Positions 8,065 through 15,315 of a stretch of 64,000 nucleotides of DNA are shown piece after piece. The notes under the pieces are model-generated. The model did not search any database. It was not told the origin of the DNA and was given only the letters and a program-made list of their open reading frames with translations. Position numbers and translations under genes: made by a program. Every line of letters starts with the position of its first letter. The first letter of the stretch is position 1. Source of the DNA: Candidatus Alistipes faecigallinarum (GTDB lineage: Bacteria > Bacteroidota > Bacteroidia > Bacteroidales > Rikenellaceae); the NCBI GenBank assembly GCA_019115605.1, contig DXDG01000018.1:97105-161104 (forward strand). Reading direction: 5' to 3'.

Positions 8065-9399
8065 CTACCGCCGCCGCAGCATGCCTCCGGGCATCTTGGG
8101 CACCTTCAGTCCGCCGCCCGCCACGGCCTTCATCATCTTGCGCGTATCCTCGAACTGCTTCATCAGGCGGTTCACGTCGGCCACGGTCGTTCCCGAACCC
8201 TTGGCGATGCGTTCGCGGCGCCGGGCGTTGATGATTTCGGGATGTTCGCGTTCGGCGGGGGTCATCGAGGAGATGATCGCCTCGGTCTGCTTGAAGACGT
8301 CGTCGGGGATATCGACGTTCTTGAGCATCTTGCCCATGCCGGGGATCATCGAAGCGAGGTCCTTGAGGTTGCCCATCTTCTTGATCTGCTGGATCTGGGC
8401 GATGAAGTCGTTGAAGTTGAACTGGTCCTTGACGAGTTTTTTCTTGAGCTTGCGGGCCTCCTCCTCGTCGAACTGCTCCTGGGCGCGCTCGACGAGTGAG
8501 ACGACGTCGCCCATGCCGAGGATTCGGTCGGCCATGCGTTCGGGGTGGAAGACCTGCAGGGCATCCATCTTCTCGCCGTTGGAGATGAACTTCAGGGGCT
8601 TGTCCACCACCGAGCGGATCGAGATGGCGGCACCGCCGCGGGTGTCGCCGTCGAGCTTCGTGAGCACGACGCCGTCGAAATTGAGCCGGTCGTTGAACTC
8701 CTTGGCCGTATTGACGGCATCCTGACCCGTCATGGCATCGACGACAAACAGCGTTTCGGAGGGTTTCACGGCGGCCTTGATGGCGGTGATCTCCTGCATC
8801 ATCGCCTCATCGACGGCCAGACGTCCGGCCGTATCGACGATCACGACGTTATAGGACTTCTGCCGGGCGTAGCGGATGGCGTTTTCGGCGATTTCGACGG
8901 GGTTTTTGTTGCCCTCTTCGGTGTACACCTCCACGCCGATCTGCTCGCCGAGGATCTTCAGCTGGTCGATGGCCGCGGGACGGTATACGTCGCCGGCGAC
9001 GAGCAGCACCTGGCGTCCCTTCTTGCTCTTGATGTATGCGGCGAGCTTTCCCGAGAAGGTCGTTTTACCCGAACCCTGCAGACCGGCGATGAGCACGACG
9101 GCGGGATTTCCTTCGAGGCGGATGTCCGAGGCGGTTCCTCCCATGAGTTCGGCGAGCGAGTCGCGCACGATCTTGGTCATCATCTGCCCGGGCTTCACGG
9201 CCGTGAGGACGTTCTGTCCGAGGGCCTTCTGCTTCACCTCGTCGGTGAAGGTCTTGGCGACCTTGTAGTTTACGTCGGCGTCGATCAGCGCGCGGCGGAT
9301 CTCCTTGAGGGTCTCGGCGACGTTGATCTCCGTGATGCGGCCCTCGCCCTTGAGTATCTTGAACGACCGTTCGAGTTTGTCGGTAAGGTTTTCAAACAT
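8065..9399 (-). CDS. ffh: signal recognition particle protein Ffh
   Basis: 444 residues. Ffh binds signal sequences of nascent membrane and secreted proteins and, with SRP RNA and FtsY, delivers ribosomes to the translocon. The N domain starts MFENLTDKLERSFK; the G domain has GLQGSGKTTFSGKLA (106 on), the DTAGR box and TKLDGDTRGG; the M domain is Met-rich and closes with PKMPGGMLRRR. The start at 9399 follows a TATCTTTG promoter; the open frame continues far upstream but is antisense to the glycosidase gene. No SRP RNA or ftsY gene is in the window. Confidence 0.97.
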   Translation of the reverse strand: MFENLTDKLERSFKILKGEGRITEINVAETLKEIRRALIDADVNYKVAKTFTDEVKQKALGQNVLTAVKPGQMMTKIVRDSLAELMGGTASDIRLEGNPAVVLIAGLQGSGKTTFSGKLAAYIKSKKGRQVLLVAGDVYRPAAIDQLKILGEQIGVEVYTEEGNKNPVEIAENAIRYARQKSYNVVIVDTAGRLAVDEAMMQEITAIKAAVKPSETLFVVDAMTGQDAVNTAKEFNDRLNFDGVVLTKLDGDTRGGAAISIRSVVDKPLKFISNGEKMDALQVFHPERMADRILGMGDVVSLVERAQEQFDEEEARKLKKKLVKDQFNFNDFIAQIQQIKKMGNLKDLASMIPGMGKMLKNVDIPDDVFKQTEAIISSMTPAEREHPEIINARRRERIAKGSGTTVADVNRLMKQFEDTRKMMKAVAGGGLKVPKMPGGMLRRR

Positions 9400-9430
9400 A
9401 ATGGCGTGTCGATTTGTGTGTTCCGGAGGG

Positions 9431-9438
9431 CAAAGATA
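9431..9438 (-). promoter_or_regulatory. -7 element TATCTTTG, ffh
   Basis: Perfect TAnnTTTG on the minus strand, 31 bases upstream of the ffh start codon. Confidence 0.7.
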
Positions 9439-9618
9439 CGAAAAAAGGCGGAAAAGCCGCCATGCCCGCCCTTTTTTATCCGTTTGCCCGATTCCTCCTG
9501 TTCCGGGCCCTCTTTTCCCGCGCCGGACTGCCCGGATGACTGCGTTGCGATTTTTTAAAGATTGCCTTTGAAAGAAAAACTTTTTCCCGACTCTTCGTTT
9601 CGTGATGAATTTATTTAT

Positions 9619-9626
9619 TATCTTTG
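9619..9626 (+). promoter_or_regulatory. -7 element TATCTTTG, GH89-like gene
   Basis: Perfect TAnnTTTG, 28 bases upstream of the ATG, in an AT-rich stretch. Confidence 0.65.
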
Positions 9627-9654
9627 AATCCGAAAAAACGAACCCCGAAACCGT

Positions 9655-12003
9655 ATGAAGCAACTCCTGTTCTCCCTTTTCGTGGCATGTGCCGTGCCCT
9701 TGTGCTCCTTCGCGTCGGCCGGGGAGTGGAAAATCCTCGAACCCCGCGAAGCGGCTCCGGCCTACGGCCATGCGGCCCGTGAGTTCCGCAAGTTCTACCG
9801 TGCCGTTACGGGCCGCGAACTGGAGATCGTCCGCGAGGCGGAGGCCGGCGTTCCGCTCGTGGTCATCGGTTCCGACTGCGTGAACCGCTTCACGCGCGAT
9901 GCGGTCGAGCGGGGCCTTATCGAACCGCTGGACCTCGGCGCCGGGAGCGATGCCTACCGCATCGTGTCGGCCCGCGACGGGGAGCGCGACCTGCTCTTTC
10001 TGGCCGGCGGCAACGGCCGCGCCACGCTCTATGCCGTCTACGACTTCTTCGAGCGCCAGGCCGGCTGCCGCTACTTCTGGGACGGGGATGTCATTCCGCC
10101 GGGCGATTCGATCCCGATGTCGGGGCTTGACATCTGTGAGGAGCCGCATTTCTATTACCGGGGGTTGCGTTACTTCGCCCACCGGAGCCTGATCCGTTTC
10201 CAGGCCGAGCACTGGGGCCCCGCGGAGTGGGAGCGCGAGATCGACTGGATGCTCAAGAAGCGACTCAACCTCTTCATGCTGCGCATCGGCATGGACGACG
10301 TCTTCCAGAAGGCCTTCCCCGGCATCGTTCCCTATCCGCCCGCCGACAGCATGCTGCCCGAGGCGAAACCGCGCTCGTTCTACGACCGCACGACGGCCTG
10401 GCCGCTTGCCTACCGCGGAGAGCTCCGCCGCCATGTGCTGCACTACGCCGCCGAGCGGGATCTGATCCACCCCGAGGACATGGGCACGATGACCCACTGG
10501 TACAGCTGTACGCCGCAGGCCTTCCTCGACTCGATCCGTCCCACGTTCTGCCCGCAGTCGGGCGGCGCCTATGTGGGCGATCCCTGCAATGCCGTCTGGG
10601 ACATCCGCGACGACCGAAACCTGGACAACTACTGGCGCCTCACACAGACGCATATCGACGCATACGGCTCTCCGCAGATGTTCCATACGATCGGCATCGC
10701 CGAGCGCGAGGTCTTTGCGAGCCGTCCCGAGAACCTCGAAATGAAGCTCTACGCCTACCGGCGCATTATCAACAAGCTCCGCGAGCACTATCCGACGGCT
10801 CCGGTGCTCATCGCCTCGTGGGACTTCTACCTCCCCGGCTGGCGCGATTACGAAATCCGCCGGCTGCTCGACCAGCTGGATCCCACGCGGACGATCATCC
10901 TGGATTATACCTCCGACCTCCCGTCGAACGAGAGCAATACGGACTTCACGAACTGGGGAGTCGTCGGCCGCTTCCCCTATACCTTCGGTATTTTCCACGC
11001 CTACGAGTGGGAGAACGACCTGCGCGGCTACTACGACCTGATTGCCGAGCGGCTTCCGGTCGCTGCCGCCGATCCGATGTGCCGGGGCTTCGTCTTCTGG
11101 CCCGAGACCTCGCACAGCGATCCGCTCATCATGGAGTTCTTCACCCACAACGCCTGGAATCCCGATACGATGCATCCCGAGGAGCTGCTCCCGGAGTTCT
11201 GCCGCAGCCGCTACGGAGAACACGCCGCCGCGATGGAGCGCGCCTGGCGGGCTGTCCTGCCGCTGGCCGAGCGGTGCACGGAGCTGCCGCTCGTCTTCCG
11301 CGACATCCGCGAAACGGCCTCTTCGAAACCCGACTCCGCCGCTCTTGCCGGTTACCGCCGCTCCCTGGAGCAGGTCGCCCCGCAGCTGGAACAGCTGCCC
11401 GGGATCATGGCGGCCCTTGCCGAGGTGCCCTACGGCGCCGGCAACGCCTTTGTCGATCGCGATGCCATCGACCTGGCGCGAACCCTCATGGGACGTCTCT
11501 ATACGGTTGCCTGGTACCGCTATCTGCTGGCCCAGCAGGCCTGGGAGCAGGGCGCCGCTCCGGCCGCGGAGGTGCGCCGCTGGGGCTCCGACGCACGGAC
11601 GCTGCTTACGGCCCTGCGCGACGTGCTGAATCTGCACGACGACTACTCGATGCAGGCCTCGCTGCGGCAGATCGAGGCGGTGCGCGCACCGATCAACCCG
11701 GCCTTCGAGCAGGCGCTCAAGGGCAATGCCGAGAACAGCTATTGCCGCAGCTACATCAGCGAACTGTTCGACTACTACTACCTCCCCGAGTTCGAGCACT
11801 ACCGGCGGGAGATCGAACGGGAGCTGCAATCCCCGTCGCGCCGGCTGACCTATGATGCCGAACGCATGGAGATGCAGTCCATTGTCGATGCCTTCTATGA
11901 GAAGCCACTCGACGAGATGCGCCCCCTGAATCCGCGTCCGCGCACCCGGGAGGAGTTCCGCCGTCAGATCGGGACGCTTGCCGCACGCCTGCAGCGCATG
12001 TAG
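9655..12003 (+). CDS. secreted GH89-like (alpha-N-acetylglucosaminidase-type) glycosidase
   Basis: 782 residues with a signal peptide (MKQLLFSLFVACAVPLCSFASA). Residues 20-135 resemble the small N-terminal domain shared by NAGLU and alpha-glucuronidases (GNGRATLYAVYDFFERQAGCRY). The barrel region has WEREIDWMLKKRLNLFMLRIG, strongly reminiscent of the NAGLU WEREIDWMxxxGINL block, followed by YGSPQMFHTIGIAERE, where an acid residue is expected, and RFPYTFGIFHAYEWENDLRGY. The helical C-terminal domain carries many Leu/Arg helices. I infer an exo-acting enzyme on GlcNAc-capped host glycans, but the family call is by resemblance and another retaining barrel family is possible. Monocistronic. Confidence 0.65.
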   Translation: MKQLLFSLFVACAVPLCSFASAGEWKILEPREAAPAYGHAAREFRKFYRAVTGRELEIVREAEAGVPLVVIGSDCVNRFTRDAVERGLIEPLDLGAGSDAYRIVSARDGERDLLFLAGGNGRATLYAVYDFFERQAGCRYFWDGDVIPPGDSIPMSGLDICEEPHFYYRGLRYFAHRSLIRFQAEHWGPAEWEREIDWMLKKRLNLFMLRIGMDDVFQKAFPGIVPYPPADSMLPEAKPRSFYDRTTAWPLAYRGELRRHVLHYAAERDLIHPEDMGTMTHWYSCTPQAFLDSIRPTFCPQSGGAYVGDPCNAVWDIRDDRNLDNYWRLTQTHIDAYGSPQMFHTIGIAEREVFASRPENLEMKLYAYRRIINKLREHYPTAPVLIASWDFYLPGWRDYEIRRLLDQLDPTRTIILDYTSDLPSNESNTDFTNWGVVGRFPYTFGIFHAYEWENDLRGYYDLIAERLPVAAADPMCRGFVFWPETSHSDPLIMEFFTHNAWNPDTMHPEELLPEFCRSRYGEHAAAMERAWRAVLPLAERCTELPLVFRDIRETASSKPDSAALAGYRRSLEQVAPQLEQLPGIMAALAEVPYGAGNAFVDRDAIDLARTLMGRLYTVAWYRYLLAQQAWEQGAAPAAEVRRWGSDARTLLTALRDVLNLHDDYSMQASLRQIEAVRAPINPAFEQALKGNAENSYCRSYISELFDYYYLPEFEHYRREIERELQSPSRRLTYDAERMEMQSIVDAFYEKPLDEMRPLNPRPRTREEFRRQIGTLAARLQRM

Positions 12004-12020
12004 CTCCGCTTCCGGAAACG

Positions 12021-12051
12021 TTTCGCCCCGACCTGCATGGCCGGGGCGAAA
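12021..12051. terminator. possible terminator hairpin after the GH89-like gene
   Basis: A 10-bp stem (TTTCGCCCCG with its complement) with an 11-base loop, 17 nt after the stop. It is followed only by a weak T-containing run. Confidence 0.5.
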
Positions 12052-12099
12052 TCGTTATTGGTGTTTTGTACCCGATCTTTGGCATTCTCGGCCGTTGGA

Positions 12100-12130
12100 T
12101 TTGCCGATTGGCCCGAAACGGCTATATTTG
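12100..12130 (+). promoter_or_regulatory. full Bacteroidetes promoter of the barrel gene
   Basis: TTTG at 12100-12103, a 19-nt spacer and TATATTTG at 12123-12130. This matches the -33/-7 consensus exactly and lies 34 bases upstream of the ATG. Confidence 0.75.
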
Positions 12131-12164
12131 CCCCCAAAAAACAGCTTTGGCCAAACTATCGACC

Positions 12165-12890
12165 ATGAAACGACTGACGACCACCCTTGCCGGATGTCTC
12201 GCCTTCGTGGCGCTCCACGCGCAGCCCGCCTCCGAATCCGCCCCGGATCCCGCTGCCGTAAGAAAACAGCTCCGCAACAGGGAGATCGGCCTGCGCTACG
12301 GCGTGCAGGTCGGTGTCGGCGCGGGGGCTCCCGGCCAGGCCATGCAGTATGCGGCCGTGGATTTTGCCGCCTACAACTATCGCAATATCGGCCTGCGTAC
12401 GGGCCTCAACCTCTTCACCACGCCGCTCCACGACGGACAGTACGCCTCCATCCCGCTGCAGTTCTCCTGGCGTTCGGGCGTGCGGCGCATGCCGACCTCC
12501 TCCCTGGACGGCTCTTATTACAACGGAACCTGGTATCCGGACCGCGAGCTGGCAGACCCTTCCGTCGGCCGGATTCTCTTCGAAACCTTCGTGCCGGAGG
12601 TCCCCTCGGTGTTCGAGCTGCATGCGGGCCTGACGCCCGGCCTGCTCTTCGGCCCGTTCCGTTCGCCCGACGAGGGGTTGTATGACATCCATCGGCGGTT
12701 TGTCTGTACGGCCGATCTGGGCGGGCGTCTCCAGCTGCCGATCGGCCGTGTGCGCCTGTTCATCGACTTCACCTACCATTACTACCTGACGCGCAATTTC
12801 GCGGAGACCCCTCCGCATCCCGACCGGGATCTTGACCCGCCGCACCGCTCGTTTGTCGGCGTCAGCGGCGGCCTTGCCCTGATGTTCTGA
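12165..12890 (+). CDS. outer-membrane beta-barrel protein, unknown role
   Basis: 241 residues with a signal peptide (MKRLTTTLAGCLAFVALHAQ). After residue 40 the chain alternates polar and aromatic residues in strand-length runs (IGLRYGVQVGVG, YRNIGLRTGLNLF, RVRLFIDFTYHYYLT) and ends in LALMF, a C-terminal Phe typical of outer-membrane barrels recognised by BamA. I estimate eight to ten strands. Nothing indicates a substrate. The start follows an exact promoter and is the first Met with a signal sequence. Confidence 0.7.
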   Translation: MKRLTTTLAGCLAFVALHAQPASESAPDPAAVRKQLRNREIGLRYGVQVGVGAGAPGQAMQYAAVDFAAYNYRNIGLRTGLNLFTTPLHDGQYASIPLQFSWRSGVRRMPTSSLDGSYYNGTWYPDRELADPSVGRILFETFVPEVPSVFELHAGLTPGLLFGPFRSPDEGLYDIHRRFVCTADLGGRLQLPIGRVRLFIDFTYHYYLTRNFAETPPHPDRDLDPPHRSFVGVSGGLALMF

Positions 12891-12895
12891 CTTGT

Positions 12896-13483
12896 TTACA
12901 GCAGTCCGGCCTCGTAGTAGATGACGATCTGCTCGATGATCCGGTCCTCGCCCTCCTTGTCGTACTCCGATTTGAGGTTCTGCCCGAAGATCCGGGATAT
13001 TCCCTGCCAGAATCCGGCCACGAATCCGCCGCGGAATTCGCGCAGCACCTCGTAGGCCGTGTAGTCCGTCTCGCGGTCGATGAGCTTGAGCAGCACGCGC
13101 CCCTCGGTGCGGGTCATGTGCTTGGCCACGGGAGTGTACTCCTCCTTGATCTGGTTGTAGACCTGCTTGATATAGGCTTTCTGCGCCTTTTTCGTGGGCA
13201 GTTCGAGCAGAATGCCCTCCATCTCGGCCATCTTGGCCCGGGCGGTCTGCGCCATGGGGTAGACGCGCTTGACGGCCCGTACGAGCTTCTGGTAGCGGCG
13301 CAGATCGACCGGACGGTCGAAGACGTAGACCGGCAGGAGGTAGATGTGGGGTATCGAATCGCCCCGCTCGACGATCCACTCCTGCCGCAGGAACCCGCGC
13401 CCGCCCTGCGCCGCCGCTTGGTGGTGGGGGAGAACCAGCACCGCAAGCAGTGCGGCGAGCAGTATGGCCGACCGTTTTCTCAT
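12896..13483 (-). CDS. DUF4294 family protein
   Basis: 195 residues with a signal peptide (MRKRSAILLAALLAVLVLP ending at about AAAQ). The body has the family hallmarks HIYLLPVYVFDRP, RRYQKLVRAVKRVYPMA and LLKLIDRETDYTAYEVLREFRGGF, and a basic/acidic C-terminus. DUF4294 proteins are conserved across Bacteroidetes and have no assigned function; they are predicted periplasmic. The gene converges on the barrel gene (5 nt between stops) and is divergent from the FlK-like thioesterase, with back-to-back promoters. Confidence 0.8.
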   Translation of the reverse strand: MRKRSAILLAALLAVLVLPHHQAAAQGGRGFLRQEWIVERGDSIPHIYLLPVYVFDRPVDLRRYQKLVRAVKRVYPMAQTARAKMAEMEGILLELPTKKAQKAYIKQVYNQIKEEYTPVAKHMTRTEGRVLLKLIDRETDYTAYEVLREFRGGFVAGFWQGISRIFGQNLKSEYDKEGEDRIIEQIVIYYEAGLL

Positions 13484-13565
13484 CTCTGGAAAAATCGTTA
13501 CCTTTGCCGCATCCGCGCCGGGAACACCGGAGGTAAAAGCCCGACCGGCGCGGTGTGCTTCCGCA

Positions 13566-13573
13566 CAAAGGTA
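13566..13573 (-). promoter_or_regulatory. -7 element TACCTTTG, DUF4294 gene
   Basis: Perfect TAnnTTTG on the minus strand. It sits only two bases from the plus-strand -7 element at 13576-13583, so the two divergent promoters are likely mutually exclusive. Confidence 0.6.
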
Positions 13574-13575
13574 GT

Positions 13576-13583
13576 TATTTTTG
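13576..13583 (+). promoter_or_regulatory. -7 element TATTTTTG, FlK-like thioesterase
   Basis: Perfect TAnnTTTG, 30 bases upstream of the preferred ATG at 13614 and 12 bases upstream of an alternative GTG at 13596. Confidence 0.6.
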
Positions 13584-13613
13584 TAGAACCTGATAGTGAA
13601 AAACGAGATCGAG

Positions 13614-13988
13614 ATGTTGGAAAAAGGACTTTCCGCCTGCAGCACGACGACGGTTACGGCGGCCAATACGGCCGCGGCGATGGGCTCGGGCGACATGGAG
13701 GTATTTGCCACGCCGGCCATGGTGGCGCTTATGGAGAATGCGGCGATGCGGGCCGTTGCCGCCGCCTTGCCCGAGGGCTCCACGACCGTGGGCTCCGAGA
13801 TGAACACGACGCATATCAAGCCTTCGGGCCTCGGGGCCGGGATTACGGCCACGGCGGTGCTGACCGAGATCGAAGGGCGCAAACTGACCTTTACGGTCGG
13901 GGCGCGCGATGCCGAGGGGATGATCGGCGAAGGGGTGCACGTCCGCTACGTGGTTGATCGGGCGAAGTTCCTCTCGAAGGTGCGTTGA
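13614..13988 (+). CDS. FlK-like hotdog thioesterase
   Basis: 124 residues, single hotdog domain. It contains ATPAMVALMENAA and VGSEMNTTHIKP, so Thr33, Glu41 and His67 fall in the order and spacing of the Thr/Glu/His catalytic triad of fluoroacetyl-CoA thioesterase FlK. In non-Streptomyces genomes such proteins hydrolyse other small acyl-CoAs; the substrate here is unknown. The ATG at 13614 (MLEKGL) matches where family members begin; a GTG at 13596 would add six residues. A strong terminator follows. Confidence 0.8.
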   Translation: MLEKGLSACSTTTVTAANTAAAMGSGDMEVFATPAMVALMENAAMRAVAAALPEGSTTVGSEMNTTHIKPSGLGAGITATAVLTEIEGRKLTFTVGARDAEGMIGEGVHVRYVVDRAKFLSKVR

Positions 13989-14007
13989 GGCACTGCCCGA
14001 TAAGATG

Positions 14008-14041
14008 CAAAAGGGAGAGATCGGACGATCTCTCCCTTTTG
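14008..14041. terminator. strong bidirectional terminator
   Basis: A 15-bp perfect stem (CAAAAGGGAGAGATC with its complement) with a GGAC loop and A/T ends on both sides. It separates the FlK-like gene (plus) from tRNA-Gln (minus) and can serve both. Confidence 0.88.
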
Positions 14042-14044
14042 TGT

Positions 14045-14114
14045 TGAGCTGCCGGGATTCGAACCCAGAACGACAGAACCAAAATCTGCTGTGTTACCAT
14101 TACACCACAGCTCA
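14045..14114 (-). tRNA. tRNA-Gln (anticodon TTG)
   Basis: The minus strand folds as a cloverleaf: a 7-bp acceptor stem (TGAGCTG/CAGCTCA), D-arm GTGT/ACAC, an anticodon stem GCAGA/TCTGT with loop TTTTGGT (anticodon TTG), a 4-nt variable region and a T-arm with TTCGAAT. It is 70 nt long and no CCA is encoded. A TATCTTTG promoter lies 22 bases upstream and the terminator stem begins 4 bases downstream. Confidence 0.93.
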
Positions 14115-14135
14115 GACAGTTGCTCGAAAGCGGGA

Positions 14136-14143
14136 CAAAGATA
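14136..14143 (-). promoter_or_regulatory. -7 element TATCTTTG, tRNA-Gln
   Basis: Perfect TAnnTTTG on the minus strand upstream of the tRNA. Confidence 0.65.
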
Positions 14144-14277
14144 CGAAAAAAAACACAATCTCCAACTTCGCACCCGAAAAATCGGGCTCTCTGCACCTCT
14201 CCCTTTCCGGGGTGTCGTTCCGGGTTCATCTTGTTAGCCGGCAGCGTGTTCCGCCGGCTGCAGCTTTTGTCGTCGGG

Positions 14278-14535
14278 TTACTTCCCGTGCTTTCTGCCGC
14301 GCGAAACGAGCGCGGCGATCCACAGCAGGACGATGGCGCCGATCACGGCCGTCGCGAGGCTTCCGAGCGTCCCCACGGCCACCAGACCGAGCAGCGAGAG
14401 GAGCCAGCCGCCCACGAGGCCGCCGATGAGTCCGACGAGAAGGTTTACGAAGAGTCCCGAGCCGCTGCCCTTGACCAGGTAGTTGGCGATCCATCCGGCC
14501 GCCAGACCGATTAGCAGATACCATAGAAAATACAT
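14278..14535 (-). CDS. GlsB/YeaQ/YmgE family membrane protein
   Basis: 85 residues, MYFLWYLLIGLAAGWIANYL followed by Gly-rich helices (LLVGLIGGLVGGWLLSLLG) and a third helix ending SRGRKHGK. Three small-residue-rich membrane helices with this Gly spacing are diagnostic of the GlsB/YeaQ/YmgE (transglycosylase-associated) family of stress-induced inner-membrane proteins. The biochemical role is unknown. The start at 14535 was chosen because upstream residues are polar and break the pattern. It is probably monocistronic. Confidence 0.85.
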   Translation of the reverse strand: MYFLWYLLIGLAAGWIANYLVKGSGSGLFVNLLVGLIGGLVGGWLLSLLGLVAVGTLGSLATAVIGAIVLLWIAALVSRGRKHGK

Positions 14536-14619
14536 AGCTCTCACAAATTTTGGATAACGGTCTGCGGAGCGCAAATTCCGTACCTGTCGTGTCCGGAGCC
14601 GCCTTGCGCGGTCATTTTT

Positions 14620-14880
14620 CTAGGACTGCGACGCCTTGTCCTCCTTCAGCGCCCGGGCCAGCTGGTCGGGGCAGGAGGTCCCTTTTCCGTGGCAGTCGAT
14701 GCCGTCGAGACGGGCGATGACCTCGTCGCGGCGCATGCCGCGCACGAGGGCGGCCACGCCCTGTGTGTTTCCGTGGCAGCCTCCGGTAAACCGTACGTTG
14801 AGGATCGTTTCGCCGTCGAGGTCGATGTCGATTTGCCGGGAGCAGGTTCCCCGGCAGATATGGGTCAGATGTCTGGTCAT
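14620..14880 (-). CDS. TSCPD domain protein
   Basis: 86 residues. The family signature GKGTSCPDQLARAL is at the C-terminus, with GGCHGNTQGV and HICRGTCSRQID earlier; the conserved Cys residues suggest metal or redox chemistry. TSCPD domains also occur fused to, or next to, cobalamin-dependent class II ribonucleotide reductases. Here the gene is divergent from a B12-riboswitch-controlled class III reductase operon, which supports a link to ribonucleotide reduction (inference). Confidence 0.8.
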   Translation of the reverse strand: MTRHLTHICRGTCSRQIDIDLDGETILNVRFTGGCHGNTQGVAALVRGMRRDEVIARLDGIDCHGKGTSCPDQLARALKEDKASQS

Positions 14881-14905
14881 GTTCGTGTGTCCTGTTTTGC
14901 GGCCG

Positions 14906-14913
14906 CAAAGATA
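14906..14913 (-). promoter_or_regulatory. -7 element TATCTTTG, TSCPD gene
   Basis: Perfect TAnnTTTG on the minus strand, 25 bases upstream of the ATG. Bases 14914-15060 hold nothing else I can name. Confidence 0.6.
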
Positions 14914-15060
14914 GCACGGGCCGGCGAGAGCTCCAAATCCGCCGGCAGCCTTTTCGGGGCCGATCGAAGCAACTTATTGATTCTGCGGGTGGTATCCGTT
15001 TCTTTGGTAAAATGTTGAAAACTTTTCCGCCGCGGGCTTTGAATCCGGGTTCTTTTGGCG

Positions 15061-15068
15061 GATCTTTG
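15061..15068 (+). promoter_or_regulatory. probable -7 element GATCTTTG, riboswitch-nrdDG transcript
   Basis: One mismatch to TAnnTTTG. It ends two bases before the riboswitch P1 stem, so transcription would begin at or close to P1. Confidence 0.45.
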
Positions 15069-15070
15069 TT

Positions 15071-15255
15071 TCCGCAAAGGTATTCCCGACCCGCCGGGTC
15101 CGGGAATAAGAGGGAACCGGGTGCGAATCCCGGACAGTTCCCGCTGCTGTGAGCGCTCTCTGCGCCGCGGACCATCTTGAGCCACTGCCTGTTCTTCGCA
15201 ACGGGCGGGAAGGCGTCCGCGGATCGGCGCGAGTCAGAAGACCTGCCTTTGCGGA
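15071..15255 (+). ncRNA. cobalamin (B12) riboswitch
   Basis: P1 is closed by TCCGCAAAGG (15071-15080) pairing perfectly with CCTTTGCGGA (15246-15255). Inside are the conserved cobalamin-aptamer blocks: GGGAACCGGGTGCGAATCCC (15112-15131), CAGTTCCCGCTGCTGTGAG (the B12-box region, about 15135-15153), GCCACTG (15181-15187), GGGAAGGCG (about 15206-15214) and GAGTCAGAAGACCTGCC (about 15231-15247). It lies 60 nt upstream of nrdD, so adenosyl- or another cobalamin should lower nrdDG expression. How the expression platform works (terminator or start masking) is not clear from sequence. Confidence 0.92.
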
Positions 15256-15315
15256 GCAATGTCCGGTCCTGCGGGGAAACGGGGCCTATTGTGAAACATA
15301 CCTATTCATTTTACA

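Noticed and set aside
9438..9460. Short hairpin with a T-run on the minus strand before ffh
   Set aside because: The stem is only 5 bp, and no minus-strand gene ends there.
9400..11829. N-terminal extension of the ffh frame
   Set aside because: The frame stays open upstream of ffh, but it is antisense to the GH89-like gene and ffh has its own promoter and the family-typical Met at 9399.
14045..14114. tRNA-Gln as an integration site
   Set aside because: No integrase, duplicated tRNA end or foreign cargo is next to it.
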